From positions 113,263 to 134,983 of the forward strand of contig DZCQ01000001.1 in the NCBI GenBank assembly GCA_022730285.1: a stretch of DNA of 21,721 nucleotides, given 5' to 3'. This DNA comes from Flavobacterium psychrophilum. GTDB taxonomy: Bacteria > Bacteroidota > Bacteroidia > Flavobacteriales > Flavobacteriaceae. The position numbers and the translations under genes are program-made. Under the pieces are notes generated by a model that saw nothing but the letters and a program-made list of their open reading frames with translations, made no database searches and was not told the origin of the DNA. Each line of letters begins with the position of its first letter. The stretch's first letter is position 1. Below are positions 1 to 7,448 of the stretch, in pieces.

Positions 1-977
1 GAATAACCAATTCCATTTACAACATGAGCGGGTGCAAAAGCAGCCTGTTCTACATCTTGAAAATAATTATCTGGATTTTTATTTAGTTCCAAAACTCCAA
101 CATCTATTAATGGATAACTTGCGTGAGGCCAAACTTTGGTTAAGTCGAAAGGATTCATAGTGCAATTTTTAGCCTCTTGTTCTGTCATTACCTGGATTTT
201 TAAATTCCATTTTGGATAGCCTCCATTTTGAATAGATTCAAATAAATCTCTTTGTGCATAATCCATGTCTTTTGCTCGCATTTGGTCCGCTTCTTCTCCG
301 GTAAAATTTTGAATGCCTTGAAGTGTTTTAAAATGAAACTTCACATAAAATAGTTCGTTGTCTTTATTTGTCATCGAAAAAGTATGGCTTCCATATCCAT
401 TCATAAATCGGTAACCATTAGGAGTCCCTCTATCTGACATTAAAATTAAAACTTGGTGCAAACTCTCTGGATTCAAAGACCAATAGTCCCATACCATAGT
501 TGGAGATTTCAAATTAGTGTGTGGATCTCTTTTTTGTGTATGTATAAAATCGCCAAACTTTTTTGGATCTTTGATAAAAAAAACGGGTGTGTTGTTCCCT
601 ACTAAATCCCAATTTCCATCTTCGGTATAAAATTTTACTGCAAAACCTCTTGGATCTCGTTCTGTGTCTGCCGAACCTTTTTCTCCGCCAACTGTGGAAA
701 ATCTTACAAATACTTTTGTTTGTTTTGCGATGCTTTCAAATAGCTTTGCTTTAGTATATTTTGTAATATCATTTGTTACCGTAAATATTCCAAATGCTCC
801 AGTACCTTTTGCATGTACTACTCTTTCTGGTATTCGTTCTCTATTAAAATGTGCCATTTTTTCGTGCAAAATATAATCTTGCAGTAATATTGGCCCCCTA
901 TTTCCAACGGTTTGAGTGTTTTCGTTTTCATAATAAACCCTTCCTGATGCTGTTGTTAATTTTTTTTCATGTTTCAT
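1..977 (-). CDS. Catalase, heme-containing, clade 3-like (partial: C-terminus lies beyond the window)
   Basis: This gene encodes a heme catalase that turns hydrogen peroxide into water and oxygen. Translating the minus strand from the ATG at 977 gives 325 codons in frame to the window edge, with no stop. The catalytic histidine motif [12 protein letters not shown] is present (His55), followed by the distal-pocket block [14 protein letters not shown] (catalytic Asn at about 128). [20 protein letters not shown] and the stretch [15 protein letters not shown] are further family signatures. The visible end, [14 protein letters not shown], precedes the part of the family that carries the proximal heme tyrosine, so that residue cannot be checked. 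The short N-terminus before the catalytic His fits small-subunit, clade 3 (KatA-type) enzymes; the exact subtype is inferred. An in-frame ATG two codons later (968-970 lies in another frame) was not preferred because 977 fits the usual start. The gene diverges from an amino-acid permease across a 206-bp gap with a -7-like box at 1005-1012. Confidence 0.96.
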   Translation of the reverse strand, partial: MKHEKKLTTASGRVYYENENTQTVGNRGPILLQDYILHEKMAHFNRERIPERVVHAKGTGAFGIFTVTNDITKYTKAKLFESIAKQTKVFVRFSTVGGEKGSADTERDPRGFAVKFYTEDGNWDLVGNNTPVFFIKDPKKFGDFIHTQKRDPHTNLKSPTMVWDYWSLNPESLHQVLILMSDRGTPNGYRFMNGYGSHTFSMTNKDNELFYVKFHFKTLQGIQNFTGEEADQMRAKDMDYAQRDLFESIQNGGYPKWNLKIQVMTEQEAKNCTMNPFDLTKVWPHASYPLIDVGVLELNKNPDNYFQDVEQAAFAPAHVVNGIGY

Positions 978-1004
978 GATTATTATTATTTTAGATTAGT
1001 TTTT

Positions 1005-1012
1005 CAAAAGTA
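1005..1012 (-). promoter_or_regulatory. Candidate -7 promoter element for the catalase gene
   Basis: On the minus strand this octamer reads TACTTTTG, which matches the Bacteroidota -7 consensus TAnnTTTG. It lies 27 nt upstream of the catalase ATG. No TTG is seen at the expected -33 distance, so the call rests on the -7 match and on its position only. The surrounding 978-1183 divergent gap is almost pure A/T. Confidence 0.4.
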
Positions 1013-1128
1013 GTAAGTTTGTTTTTTATTATTTATAATCATTAATTATAAAAATTTATATTTATATAGTTTTAAGTTATACTTTAATTAAATATGGTAC
1101 TTTTTAGTTCTTTATCTTTTAAGTTTTA

Positions 1129-1136
1129 TATATTTG
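1129..1136 (+). promoter_or_regulatory. Candidate -7 promoter element for the amino-acid permease gene
   Basis: The plus strand reads TATATTTG here, a full match to TAnnTTTG, 47 nt before the permease ATG at 1184. There is no clear TTG at the -33 position. In such AT-rich DNA a chance match is quite possible. Confidence 0.35.
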
Positions 1137-1183
1137 TTTTAATTAAAAAAATTAACAGAGAGTTAATGGTAAATTATTATTAG

Positions 1184-3145
1184 ATGTTTTTTATGAGTTT
1201 TTCCAATTTATTTAGAAAAAAAACAGTTCAAGATATATTAAATCAAGTAGCAAAAAATGAAGCTGACGGGCATAATTCCTTAGGAAAACATTTAAAAACA
1301 AAAGATTTAGCTGCTTTTGGTATTGCTGCAATTATTGGTGCTGGTATTTTTAGCACTATTGGTAAAGCAAGTTTTGATGGAGGACCTGGAGTTATATTTC
1401 TTTTTCTTTTTACTGCATTAGCATGTAGTTTTGCCGCTTTTGCGTATGCAGAGTTTGCCTCTATGGTTCCTGTTTCTGGAAGTGCTTATACCTATTCTTA
1501 TGTTGCTTTTGGAGAAATAATTGCGTGGATTATTGGCTGGGCATTAATAATGGAATATGCCGTTGGAAATATAACGGTTGCAATATCTTGGAGCGATTAT
1601 TTTACAGGACTTGTAGATGGTATAATTAGTACATTAAATAGCAAATACAACTGGAATTTAGGCTATCTAGCCGATTGGGTTCAAATGGATTACTTAACCG
1701 CTTCTAATGGGTTTATCGAGGCAAATGCATTAATGCAAGGTGGAAAAACATTCCAGAATTTACCAGATTCTTTGCAAAATGCTTACAATGCATGGACAAC
1801 TTCTCCAACAATAGGTTCTTTTCATTTAGTACTAGATTTACCAGCACTATTTATTATTATTTTGATAACAGCCTTGGTTTATAGAGGTATGAAGGAATCT
1901 CGTAATGCAAGTAATTTAATGGTAGTGGTAAAGCTTTGCATTATTCTTTTAGTAATTGCGGTGGGTATTTTTTATGTAGATACAAACAATTGGAATCCTT
2001 TTGCTCCAAACGGTGTTACGGGAATTTTAAAAGGAGTTTCCGCAGTATTTTTTGCTTATATTGGTTTTGATGCTATTTCTACCACTGCCGAAGAATGTGA
2101 AAATCCGCAACGAGATTTGCCACGAGGTATGATGTGGGCAATTATAATTTGTACCGTATTATATGTCGCTATCGCATTGGTTTTAACCGGTATGGTTTCG
2201 TACACAGAGCTAAATGTTGGAGATCCTTTAGCATTTGTTTTTGACAAACTAAATTTAAAATGGATGTCTGGAATTATTGCAGTAAGTGCCGTTATTGCAA
2301 TGGCAAGCGTATTATTAGTTTTTCAGATGGGACAACCTAGAATTTGGATGAGTATGAGCAGAGATGGACTATTGCCTAAAAAGTTTTCTAAAGTTCACCC
2401 AAAATACAAAACACCATCTTACGCTACAATTGTAACAGGATTTGTAGTAGCAATTCCTGCTTTGTTTCTAAATTTAACAATGGTAACAGATTTGTGCAGT
2501 ATAGGTACTTTATTTGCATTCGTACTGGTGTGTGCAGGAGTTTTAGTCTTACAAAATAAAAACGACATTCCAAGAGGCAAGTTCAAAACTCCTTATATAA
2601 ACGGAAAATATATACTCCCATTACTACTAATTGCATTGTTAGTATTCTCTTTTCAATTTAACAAAGAGGAAACATACAAATTTTTAACAAATGAAAAGCA
2701 AATAAACAGTCCACAAACTATTGTAACTTCCTTGTCAGAGAAACAATCTAGTCATGTTTTAAGTTATCTAACTTCTTTAAGCACAAAAAATAAAACTACC
2801 GATTTAGAAGAATTACTCAGTAATATAGAATTAGAAGGGAATTATGAAAAAGTGATTATGGAAATGCCAGTTCCGAATAATTTAAAATTTGAAAGCGGAT
2901 TCAATTTGTTCAAACACAAAATCCCAATGTGGATTTTTCTTATAGTTTTAGTAGGATTAACCATCTGGACATTTAGACAAAATCTATCGATAATACCACT
3001 TTTAGGGTTAATTTCTTGTCTGTATATGATGGCACAATTAAGCGTTTGGAACTGGATTTACTTTACAGTATGGCTGTTAATAGGATTAATTATTTATTTT
3101 AGCTTTAGTTATAAAAACAGTAAATTATCCAAAAACAAAGCGTAA
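1184..3145 (+). CDS. APC-superfamily amino acid permease, cationic amino acid transporter (CAT)-like
   Basis: This is an inner-membrane amino-acid transporter of the APC superfamily. The signature GIAAIIGAGIFSTIG in the first membrane segment (GAGIF at residues 52-56) is the substrate-binding loop of the family. The block FFAYIGFDAISTTAEE (289-304), followed by NPQRDLPRG, and the block GQPRIWMSMSRDGLLP (383-398) are typical of CAT/YfnA-like members. Hydrophobic segments occur throughout 45-490 and again at about 582-640. Two extramembrane stretches make it long (653 aa, against roughly 460-500 for the core family): residues about 150-215 and a hydrophilic 90-residue stretch at about 492-581. 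An in-frame TAG directly precedes the ATG at 1184, so translation cannot begin further upstream; the ATG at 1193 is an alternative. The substrate is inferred to be an amino acid, possibly cationic, and cannot be fixed from sequence. Confidence 0.93.
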   Translation: MFFMSFSNLFRKKTVQDILNQVAKNEADGHNSLGKHLKTKDLAAFGIAAIIGAGIFSTIGKASFDGGPGVIFLFLFTALACSFAAFAYAEFASMVPVSGSAYTYSYVAFGEIIAWIIGWALIMEYAVGNITVAISWSDYFTGLVDGIISTLNSKYNWNLGYLADWVQMDYLTASNGFIEANALMQGGKTFQNLPDSLQNAYNAWTTSPTIGSFHLVLDLPALFIIILITALVYRGMKESRNASNLMVVVKLCIILLVIAVGIFYVDTNNWNPFAPNGVTGILKGVSAVFFAYIGFDAISTTAEECENPQRDLPRGMMWAIIICTVLYVAIALVLTGMVSYTELNVGDPLAFVFDKLNLKWMSGIIAVSAVIAMASVLLVFQMGQPRIWMSMSRDGLLPKKFSKVHPKYKTPSYATIVTGFVVAIPALFLNLTMVTDLCSIGTLFAFVLVCAGVLVLQNKNDIPRGKFKTPYINGKYILPLLLIALLVFSFQFNKEETYKFLTNEKQINSPQTIVTSLSEKQSSHVLSYLTSLSTKNKTTDLEELLSNIELEGNYEKVIMEMPVPNNLKFESGFNLFKHKIPMWIFLIVLVGLTIWTFRQNLSIIPLLGLISCLYMMAQLSVWNWIYFTVWLLIGLIIYFSFSYKNSKLSKNKA

Positions 3146-3496
3146 ATAAACTTTTGAATACCAATTTTAAACAAAAAAGTAACCTTTGCAATATTGTCTT
3201 TTTTGCTAAATTGTATAATAAACTACAAAAATACTATTTTGGGCATGTCCCTCCGTAAACTACGGGTCGGGCTTTTCGCTAAATCTTTTGTTTCGCTATT
3301 GCTTCACAAAAGGATATCGCTTCTATCTCTCACGCAAAAAACATAAATTAAGGCAAGAAAAGATGTTCTTTTTAGACAATAGCCGTTTATTTGGTAAAAA
3401 GTATTGGAATATATTGTTTTTATAAAAATAACCTTTAATTTAGCATTCGCTTACTTTTTTAATGTAAAGTAAAAAATAACCAAACATTTTATATAG
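3146..3496. other. Intergenic region with a palindromic repeat and no recognisable gene
   Basis: This 351-bp stretch separates two plus-strand genes. The only notable structure is the GC-richer palindromic repeat at 3241-3336, which stands out from very AT-rich flanks. A 20-codon open frame (3363-3425) is present but has nothing to support it as a gene. No exact TAnnTTTG box was found upstream of the gene that starts at 3497, and no convincing terminator was found after the permease stop. Confidence 0.7.
3241..3336 (+). repeat. Interspersed palindromic intergenic repeat, copy A (second copy at 13976-14061)
   Basis: This 96-bp element matches the reverse complement of 13976-14061. By hand alignment about 76 of 86 aligned positions are identical, with gaps of 8 and 2 nt. 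It contains three inverted repeats: CCGTA-AAC-TACGG near 3253-3265; a longer stem in which ATC + TTTTGT pairs with ACAAAA + GAT around a bulged G (about 3282-3315); and GGATA ... TATCT at about 3312-3327. The strand given is arbitrary but keeps both copies comparable: each reads in the same direction as the gene whose stop codon precedes it. It starts 95 nt after the permease stop. It is clearly richer in G and C than its flanks. Function is unknown: a non-autonomous palindromic element, an mRNA 3'-end structure or a small structured RNA are all possible. Confidence 0.8.
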
Positions 3497-4225
3497 ATGA
3501 AATTAGAAGATTTTGATAATGATGAGGATAAAATAATCCAAGATAAATTAAAACAAAAAACTTGGAACGAAATTCGCACAAATGATTCCTGGGCAATTTT
3601 TAAAATCATGTCCGAATTTGTTAACGGATATGAAAGTATGTCAAGAATAGGTCCTTGTGTTTCTATATTTGGATCCGCACGAACAAAGCCTACAGACAAA
3701 TATTATTTACTTGCCGAGAATATTGCTTACAAAATAAGTAAAGCAGGTTATGGTGTTATTACAGGCGGTGGGCCGGGTATTATGGAAGCAGGAAACAAAG
3801 GAGCACACAGAGGACAAGGCACTTCTGTTGGTTTAAATATAGAATTACCATTCGAACAGCATTTTAATCCATATATAGATAAAGATAAAAACCTAAATTT
3901 TGATTACTTTTTTGTACGTAAAGTAATGTTTGTAAAATATTCACAAGGATTTGTTGTAATGCCAGGAGGCTTTGGAACCTTAGACGAACTTTTTGAAGCT
4001 ATAACTTTGATTCAAACCAAAAAAATAGGAAAGTTCCCAATTATTCTAGTTGGCACAAGTTTTTGGACAGGTTTGTTAAACTGGGTAAAAGAGGTAATGA
4101 TAGATAGAGAAAAAACAGTCAGTGAAGAGGATCTAAAACTTATTAGAATTGTAGATACCGAAGATGAGGTGGTTGCTCATTTGGATAATTTTTATAAAAA
4201 ATATAATCTTAGCCCTAATTTTTAA
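3497..4225 (+). CDS. TIGR00730/LOG-family Rossmann-fold protein (nucleotide 5'-monophosphate phosphoribohydrolase-like)
   Basis: The protein belongs to the LOG (Lonely guy) family, many of whose members hydrolyse nucleoside 5'-monophosphates, including cytokinin-type nucleotides, to base plus ribose 5-phosphate. Both family signatures are intact: GGGPGIMEAGNKGA at about residues 90-103 and PGGFGTLDE at 156-164, the PGGxGTxxE active-site motif. The core starts with CVSIFGSARTKP (about 54-65), a Rossmann-type opening strand and loop. At 242 aa it carries about 50 N-terminal residues ahead of the core, which is usual for this bacterial subgroup. The substrate is not known; many bacterial members are probably nucleotide salvage or housekeeping enzymes and should not be assumed to make plant hormones. 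It stands alone, after a 351-bp gap and before a bidirectional terminator. Confidence 0.9.
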   Translation: MKLEDFDNDEDKIIQDKLKQKTWNEIRTNDSWAIFKIMSEFVNGYESMSRIGPCVSIFGSARTKPTDKYYLLAENIAYKISKAGYGVITGGGPGIMEAGNKGAHRGQGTSVGLNIELPFEQHFNPYIDKDKNLNFDYFFVRKVMFVKYSQGFVVMPGGFGTLDELFEAITLIQTKKIGKFPIILVGTSFWTGLLNWVKEVMIDREKTVSEEDLKLIRIVDTEDEVVAHLDNFYKKYNLSPNF

Positions 4226-4280
4226 GATATAATACAATAAAAAAGTAATTCTTTTTCTAAAGTAAAAAGCTAATCATCAA

Positions 4281-4314
4281 AAAAAAACCATAAAAATTAA
4301 TTTATGGTTTTTTT
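4281..4314. terminator. Bidirectional intrinsic terminator between convergent genes
   Basis: A near-perfect 14-bp stem (4281-4294 paired with 4301-4314) around a 6-nt loop has a CCATAAA/TTTATGG core flanked by an A-run on the left and a T-run on the right. Each strand therefore ends in a U-rich tract. It sits in the 110-bp gap between the stops of the LOG-family gene (plus) and the aminotransferase (minus) and can serve both. Confidence 0.85.
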
Positions 4315-4335
4315 TATAAAAGAGATGTTTTTAAA

Positions 4336-5526
4336 CTACTTCTTATAAACCTTCAGTGCTTCACCAAGAATTTGTACAGATTTTATAAGGTCTTCTTTTT
4401 TAAGAACATAAGCAATTCTTACCTCATTCTTACCAATACCTTTTGTAGAATAAAATCCTGCAGCTGGAGCAACCATTACAGTTTCTCCATTATAATCATA
4501 GCTTTCAAGTAGCCATTGGGCAAAATCATCAGCATCTTGAACAGGAAGTTGTACAATACAATAAAATGCACCTTTTGGAATCGAAACTTTTACTCCTTCA
4601 ATTTTTTGGAGTTCCAGTATTAGGGTATCTCTCCTCTCTTTATATTCTGTAATTACTTCGTCAAAGTAGCTTTTTGGAGTTTCTAGTGCTGCTTCACTCG
4701 CTATTTGTGCATAGGTAGGAGGACTTAATCGTGCTTGCGCAAATTTCATAGCAGTTGCCATTAATTCTTTGTTTTTAGAAACAATGCAACCTATTCTTGC
4801 ACCACACATACTGTATCGCTTAGAAACAGAATCTATCATTATTGCATTTTGCTGAATATCTGGAATGTTCATAATCGAAAAATGTTTGTATCCATCGTAT
4901 GTAAACTCTCTATAAACCTCATCTGCAATTAAAAACAAATCGTGTTTTTTAACCAAACTCGCTAATTGATTTATTTCTTGTTCAGAATACAAATAACCAG
5001 TTGGATTTCCAGGATTGCAAATTAAGATTGCCTTTGTTTTTGGAGTAATTAATTTTTCAAAAGCAGCAATTGCGGGTAGAGCAAACCCATCTTCTAAAGT
5101 AGAAATTACAGGAACAACGGTTACTCCAGATGCGATAGAAAAACCATTGTAATTTGCATAAAAAGGTTCTGGAATTATTATTTCATCACCAACGTCCATA
5201 GTGCTACCCAAGGCAAATAGTAATGCTTCCGAACCTCCGGTTGTAATAATAATATCTTCTTTGTTAATTGGTAAACCAATGTTTTGATAGCTAGTAGCTA
5301 GTTTGGTTCTGTACGAGTCAAATCCTGCAGAGTGACTGTATTCTAATATTTTTATATCCGAATTTTTAACTGCGTTTAATGCTATCTCTGGAGTTTTGAT
5401 GTCTGGTTGTCCTATGTTTAAATGATAAACTTTATGTCCTTTATTTTTTGCAATTTCAGAATATGGAACTAACTTTCTTATTGGTGATTCTGGCATTTGA
5501 ATCCCTTTATTAGATATTTTTGGCAT
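4336..5526 (-). CDS. Pyridoxal-phosphate-dependent class I/II aminotransferase (aspartate aminotransferase-like)
   Basis: This is a fold-type I PLP aminotransferase of the AspC/AAT-I family, cytosolic, moving an amino group between an amino acid and a 2-oxo acid. Visible landmarks are TTGGSEALLFA (about residues 95-105, PLP phosphate site), CNPGNPTG (170-177), ADEVYREFTYDG (201-212, Asp binding the pyridine nitrogen) and SVSKRYSMCGARIG (233-246), where Lys236 should form the Schiff base. The length of 396 aa is normal. The likely substrates are aspartate or a related amino acid, but side-chain preference cannot be read reliably. The gene lies downstream of asnB on the same strand but is separated from it by a strong terminator, so it probably has its own promoter; a near-match to the -7 box (CAACTTTG on the minus strand, 5552-5559) lies 25 nt upstream of the start. 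An aspartate-linked role beside asparagine synthetase is plausible but only inferred. Confidence 0.92.
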   Translation of the reverse strand: MPKISNKGIQMPESPIRKLVPYSEIAKNKGHKVYHLNIGQPDIKTPEIALNAVKNSDIKILEYSHSAGFDSYRTKLATSYQNIGLPINKEDIIITTGGSEALLFALGSTMDVGDEIIIPEPFYANYNGFSIASGVTVVPVISTLEDGFALPAIAAFEKLITPKTKAILICNPGNPTGYLYSEQEINQLASLVKKHDLFLIADEVYREFTYDGYKHFSIMNIPDIQQNAIMIDSVSKRYSMCGARIGCIVSKNKELMATAMKFAQARLSPPTYAQIASEAALETPKSYFDEVITEYKERRDTLILELQKIEGVKVSIPKGAFYCIVQLPVQDADDFAQWLLESYDYNGETVMVAPAAGFYSTKGIGKNEVRIAYVLKKEDLIKSVQILGEALKVYKK

Positions 5527-5610
5527 TTTGTTTTAATTTTAAATAATACTGCAAAGTTGCAATTATTTCTAAAATATGTGAGTTAAAAAATGTTTTATTT
5601 TGCTAAAAAA

Positions 5611-5651
5611 ACAAAAATCGTAAACATATATATTGTGTTTACGATTTTTGT
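5611..5651 (-). terminator. Strong intrinsic terminator downstream of asnB
   Basis: A perfect 16-bp stem (5611-5626 with 5636-5651) with a 9-nt loop lies 16 nt beyond the asnB stop codon. Read on the minus strand it is followed by a run of seven T residues, giving a standard Rho-independent terminator. It should insulate the aminotransferase from asnB transcription. Confidence 0.88.
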
Positions 5652-5667
5652 AAAAAGAATTTTTTAT

Positions 5668-7257
5668 TTAGGCAACTGCATGTACGTGAGCAGCATTAGC
5701 ACGTCCACTTGGGTCTGTGTTTTCTTGCCATTTTGGAATCCATTTTCTTACGGTTTCTGCAGCAACTTCTTGTGGATAATATTTGTTAAAAATAGTTCGG
5801 TAATAGTAAGCTTCTTTAGTTAATGGAGTATTGTATGGAAACAATTTTGAGGCTTCACTTAACTCTTTATCCGTTACTTTTGTGTTGCAATATTCTATTA
5901 GTTCATCTATCCAATTGTACCCAACTCCGTCTGAAAATTGTTCTTTTTGTCTCCATAATACTTCTTCAGGTAAATATGGATTATCTGGTGTATCAAAGGC
6001 TTTTCTTAAAATATATTTTTCTTTTCCTTGATAAGTTTTTGGTAACTTTTCTTCTGGATTAATTAGTATTGCCATGTCTAAAAATGCTTTGTCCAAAAAC
6101 GGAACACGTGCTTCTAGTCCATGAGCCATGGTAGATTTATCTGCACGTAACAAATCGGCAGTGAAAAGTTTTTGCACTCTTTCTATGGTTTCTTTCTGAA
6201 AATCTTCGGTAGTTGGAGCATTTCTAAAATATAGGTAACCCCCAAAAATCTCATCGGCACCTTCTCCAGATAGCACTACTTTAATGCCTAAATCGGTTAT
6301 TGCTTTTGATAAAAAATACATTGGCGTACTGGCTCTTATGGAAGTAACATCGTATGTTTCTAAATGCCAAATAAGTTTTTCTAAAACTTCGATGCCTTCT
6401 TTTACTGTAAAATGTATTTCGTGGTGTTGTGTGCCTAAATAATTCGCTACTTTTTGTGCAGCAATGGCATCTGGAGCATTTTTATCTAAACCAATAGAAA
6501 AGGAATGCAATTGTTTTCCTTTTTCTTTTAAAAGACGTGCTGCAATAGAAGATGTTAAGGAAGAATCTAATCCTCCGGAGAGTAAAACACCAATTGGCAC
6601 ATCGCTCATTAATCTTTTTCTAGTTGCTTCGGTTAAGGTTTCTCTTATAAGTTCTAAATCTAATGGCTTGGTTGCTTTTTTGTAATCCTCGTATTCTGGT
6701 TTATAATACTTTACAAATCCTGTTTTTGGAGTATAGTAATGCCCAGGAGGGAAGGTAGAGAGGGTTTTGCATTGGTCTGCAATTGGTTTCATTTCAGATG
6801 CAAAATACATTCTGCCTCTTTCATCTAATCCATAATATAGAGGTTTTACTCCCATTGGGTCTCGTCCTGCAATATAGTTGTCATCTTGAACTACTACAAA
6901 AGCAAAGTCGCCATCTAGTTTGTTAAGAAAATCATTCCCAAACTCTTCAAATAAGTGTACAATTACCTCTGAATCTGATTTTGTTCTAAATGTGTGATGT
7001 TTTAAGATTCCATCTCTTAGTTCTTGGTGGTTGTATATTTCCCCATTATGTACCATATATGCCGTGGAAGTTCCTTGTATTGGTTGTCTTCCAGAGTGTA
7101 AATCTATAATTGATAATCGTTCGTGACTTAAGATATGACCATGTCTTGTTACATATAAGTCGCTTTCGTCTGGACCACGATGGGACATTCTTTTCGATAA
7201 TGTTTTAACAAGTTCTTGATCTTTTCCTTTTCCTATAATGGCTAGTATCCCACACAT
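5668..7257 (-). CDS. asnB: Asparagine synthase (glutamine-hydrolysing), AsnB type
   Basis: The enzyme makes asparagine from aspartate with ATP, taking ammonia from glutamine. The protein begins MCGILAIIG, so Cys2 becomes the N-terminal nucleophile of the class II glutaminase domain after Met removal, which also fixes the start codon. HRGPD (27-31), NGEIYN (71-76) and DGDFAF (115-120) are glutaminase-domain landmarks. The synthetase domain has the ATP pyrophosphatase P-loop LLSGGLDSS (225-233) and the downstream block VVLSGEGADEIFGGY. The 529-aa length fits AsnB of about 520-560 aa. The tail is rich in Ala and His (AHVHAVA) and shows no recognised domain. The gene has its own candidate promoter 26 nt upstream and a strong terminator just after the stop, so it appears monocistronic. 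Confidence 0.97.
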   Translation of the reverse strand: MCGILAIIGKGKDQELVKTLSKRMSHRGPDESDLYVTRHGHILSHERLSIIDLHSGRQPIQGTSTAYMVHNGEIYNHQELRDGILKHHTFRTKSDSEVIVHLFEEFGNDFLNKLDGDFAFVVVQDDNYIAGRDPMGVKPLYYGLDERGRMYFASEMKPIADQCKTLSTFPPGHYYTPKTGFVKYYKPEYEDYKKATKPLDLELIRETLTEATRKRLMSDVPIGVLLSGGLDSSLTSSIAARLLKEKGKQLHSFSIGLDKNAPDAIAAQKVANYLGTQHHEIHFTVKEGIEVLEKLIWHLETYDVTSIRASTPMYFLSKAITDLGIKVVLSGEGADEIFGGYLYFRNAPTTEDFQKETIERVQKLFTADLLRADKSTMAHGLEARVPFLDKAFLDMAILINPEEKLPKTYQGKEKYILRKAFDTPDNPYLPEEVLWRQKEQFSDGVGYNWIDELIEYCNTKVTDKELSEASKLFPYNTPLTKEAYYYRTIFNKYYPQEVAAETVRKWIPKWQENTDPSGRANAAHVHAVA

Positions 7258-7282
7258 ATTTTTTTGTTTTATATTTATAATG

Positions 7283-7290
7283 CAAATATA
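7283..7290 (-). promoter_or_regulatory. Candidate -7 promoter element for asnB
   Basis: The minus strand reads TATATTTG, a full match to the Bacteroidota -7 consensus TAnnTTTG, 25 nt upstream of the asnB start. The spacing resembles that of the box found before the catalase. No TTG is seen at the -33 position. Its location in the 191-bp gap between bshA and asnB supports a separate transcript for asnB. Confidence 0.45.
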
Positions 7291-7448
7291 AGAATATAGT
7301 TTTATTTGTGTAGTAATATCTCATATTTAGTTTTAATTTTAAATATAAAATTAAATAATACATCTTAATTGTAATCAACTATACTGCTAAAGGGAGTTTT
7401 ATTTTAAAATTGTAAGTTTGAGAGAGTATTTTAGCTATTTGCAAGATT

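Noticed and set aside
664..876. 70-codon open frame on the plus strand
   Set aside because: It lies fully antisense to the catalase coding sequence, which has unmistakable family motifs.
3241..3336. Possible CRISPR-like or IS fragment
   Set aside because: There are no regularly spaced direct repeats and no transposase reading frame; the two copies are far apart and on opposite strands.
3363..3425. 20-codon frame beginning MFFLDNSRLF in the gap after the repeat
   Set aside because: Too short, no recognisable ribosome site or homology; most likely chance in AT-rich DNA.
3497..4225. Cytokinin-synthesis function for the LOG-family gene
   Set aside because: The family motif is clear, but bacterial members are widespread and mostly uncharacterised; no isopentenyltransferase gene is nearby.
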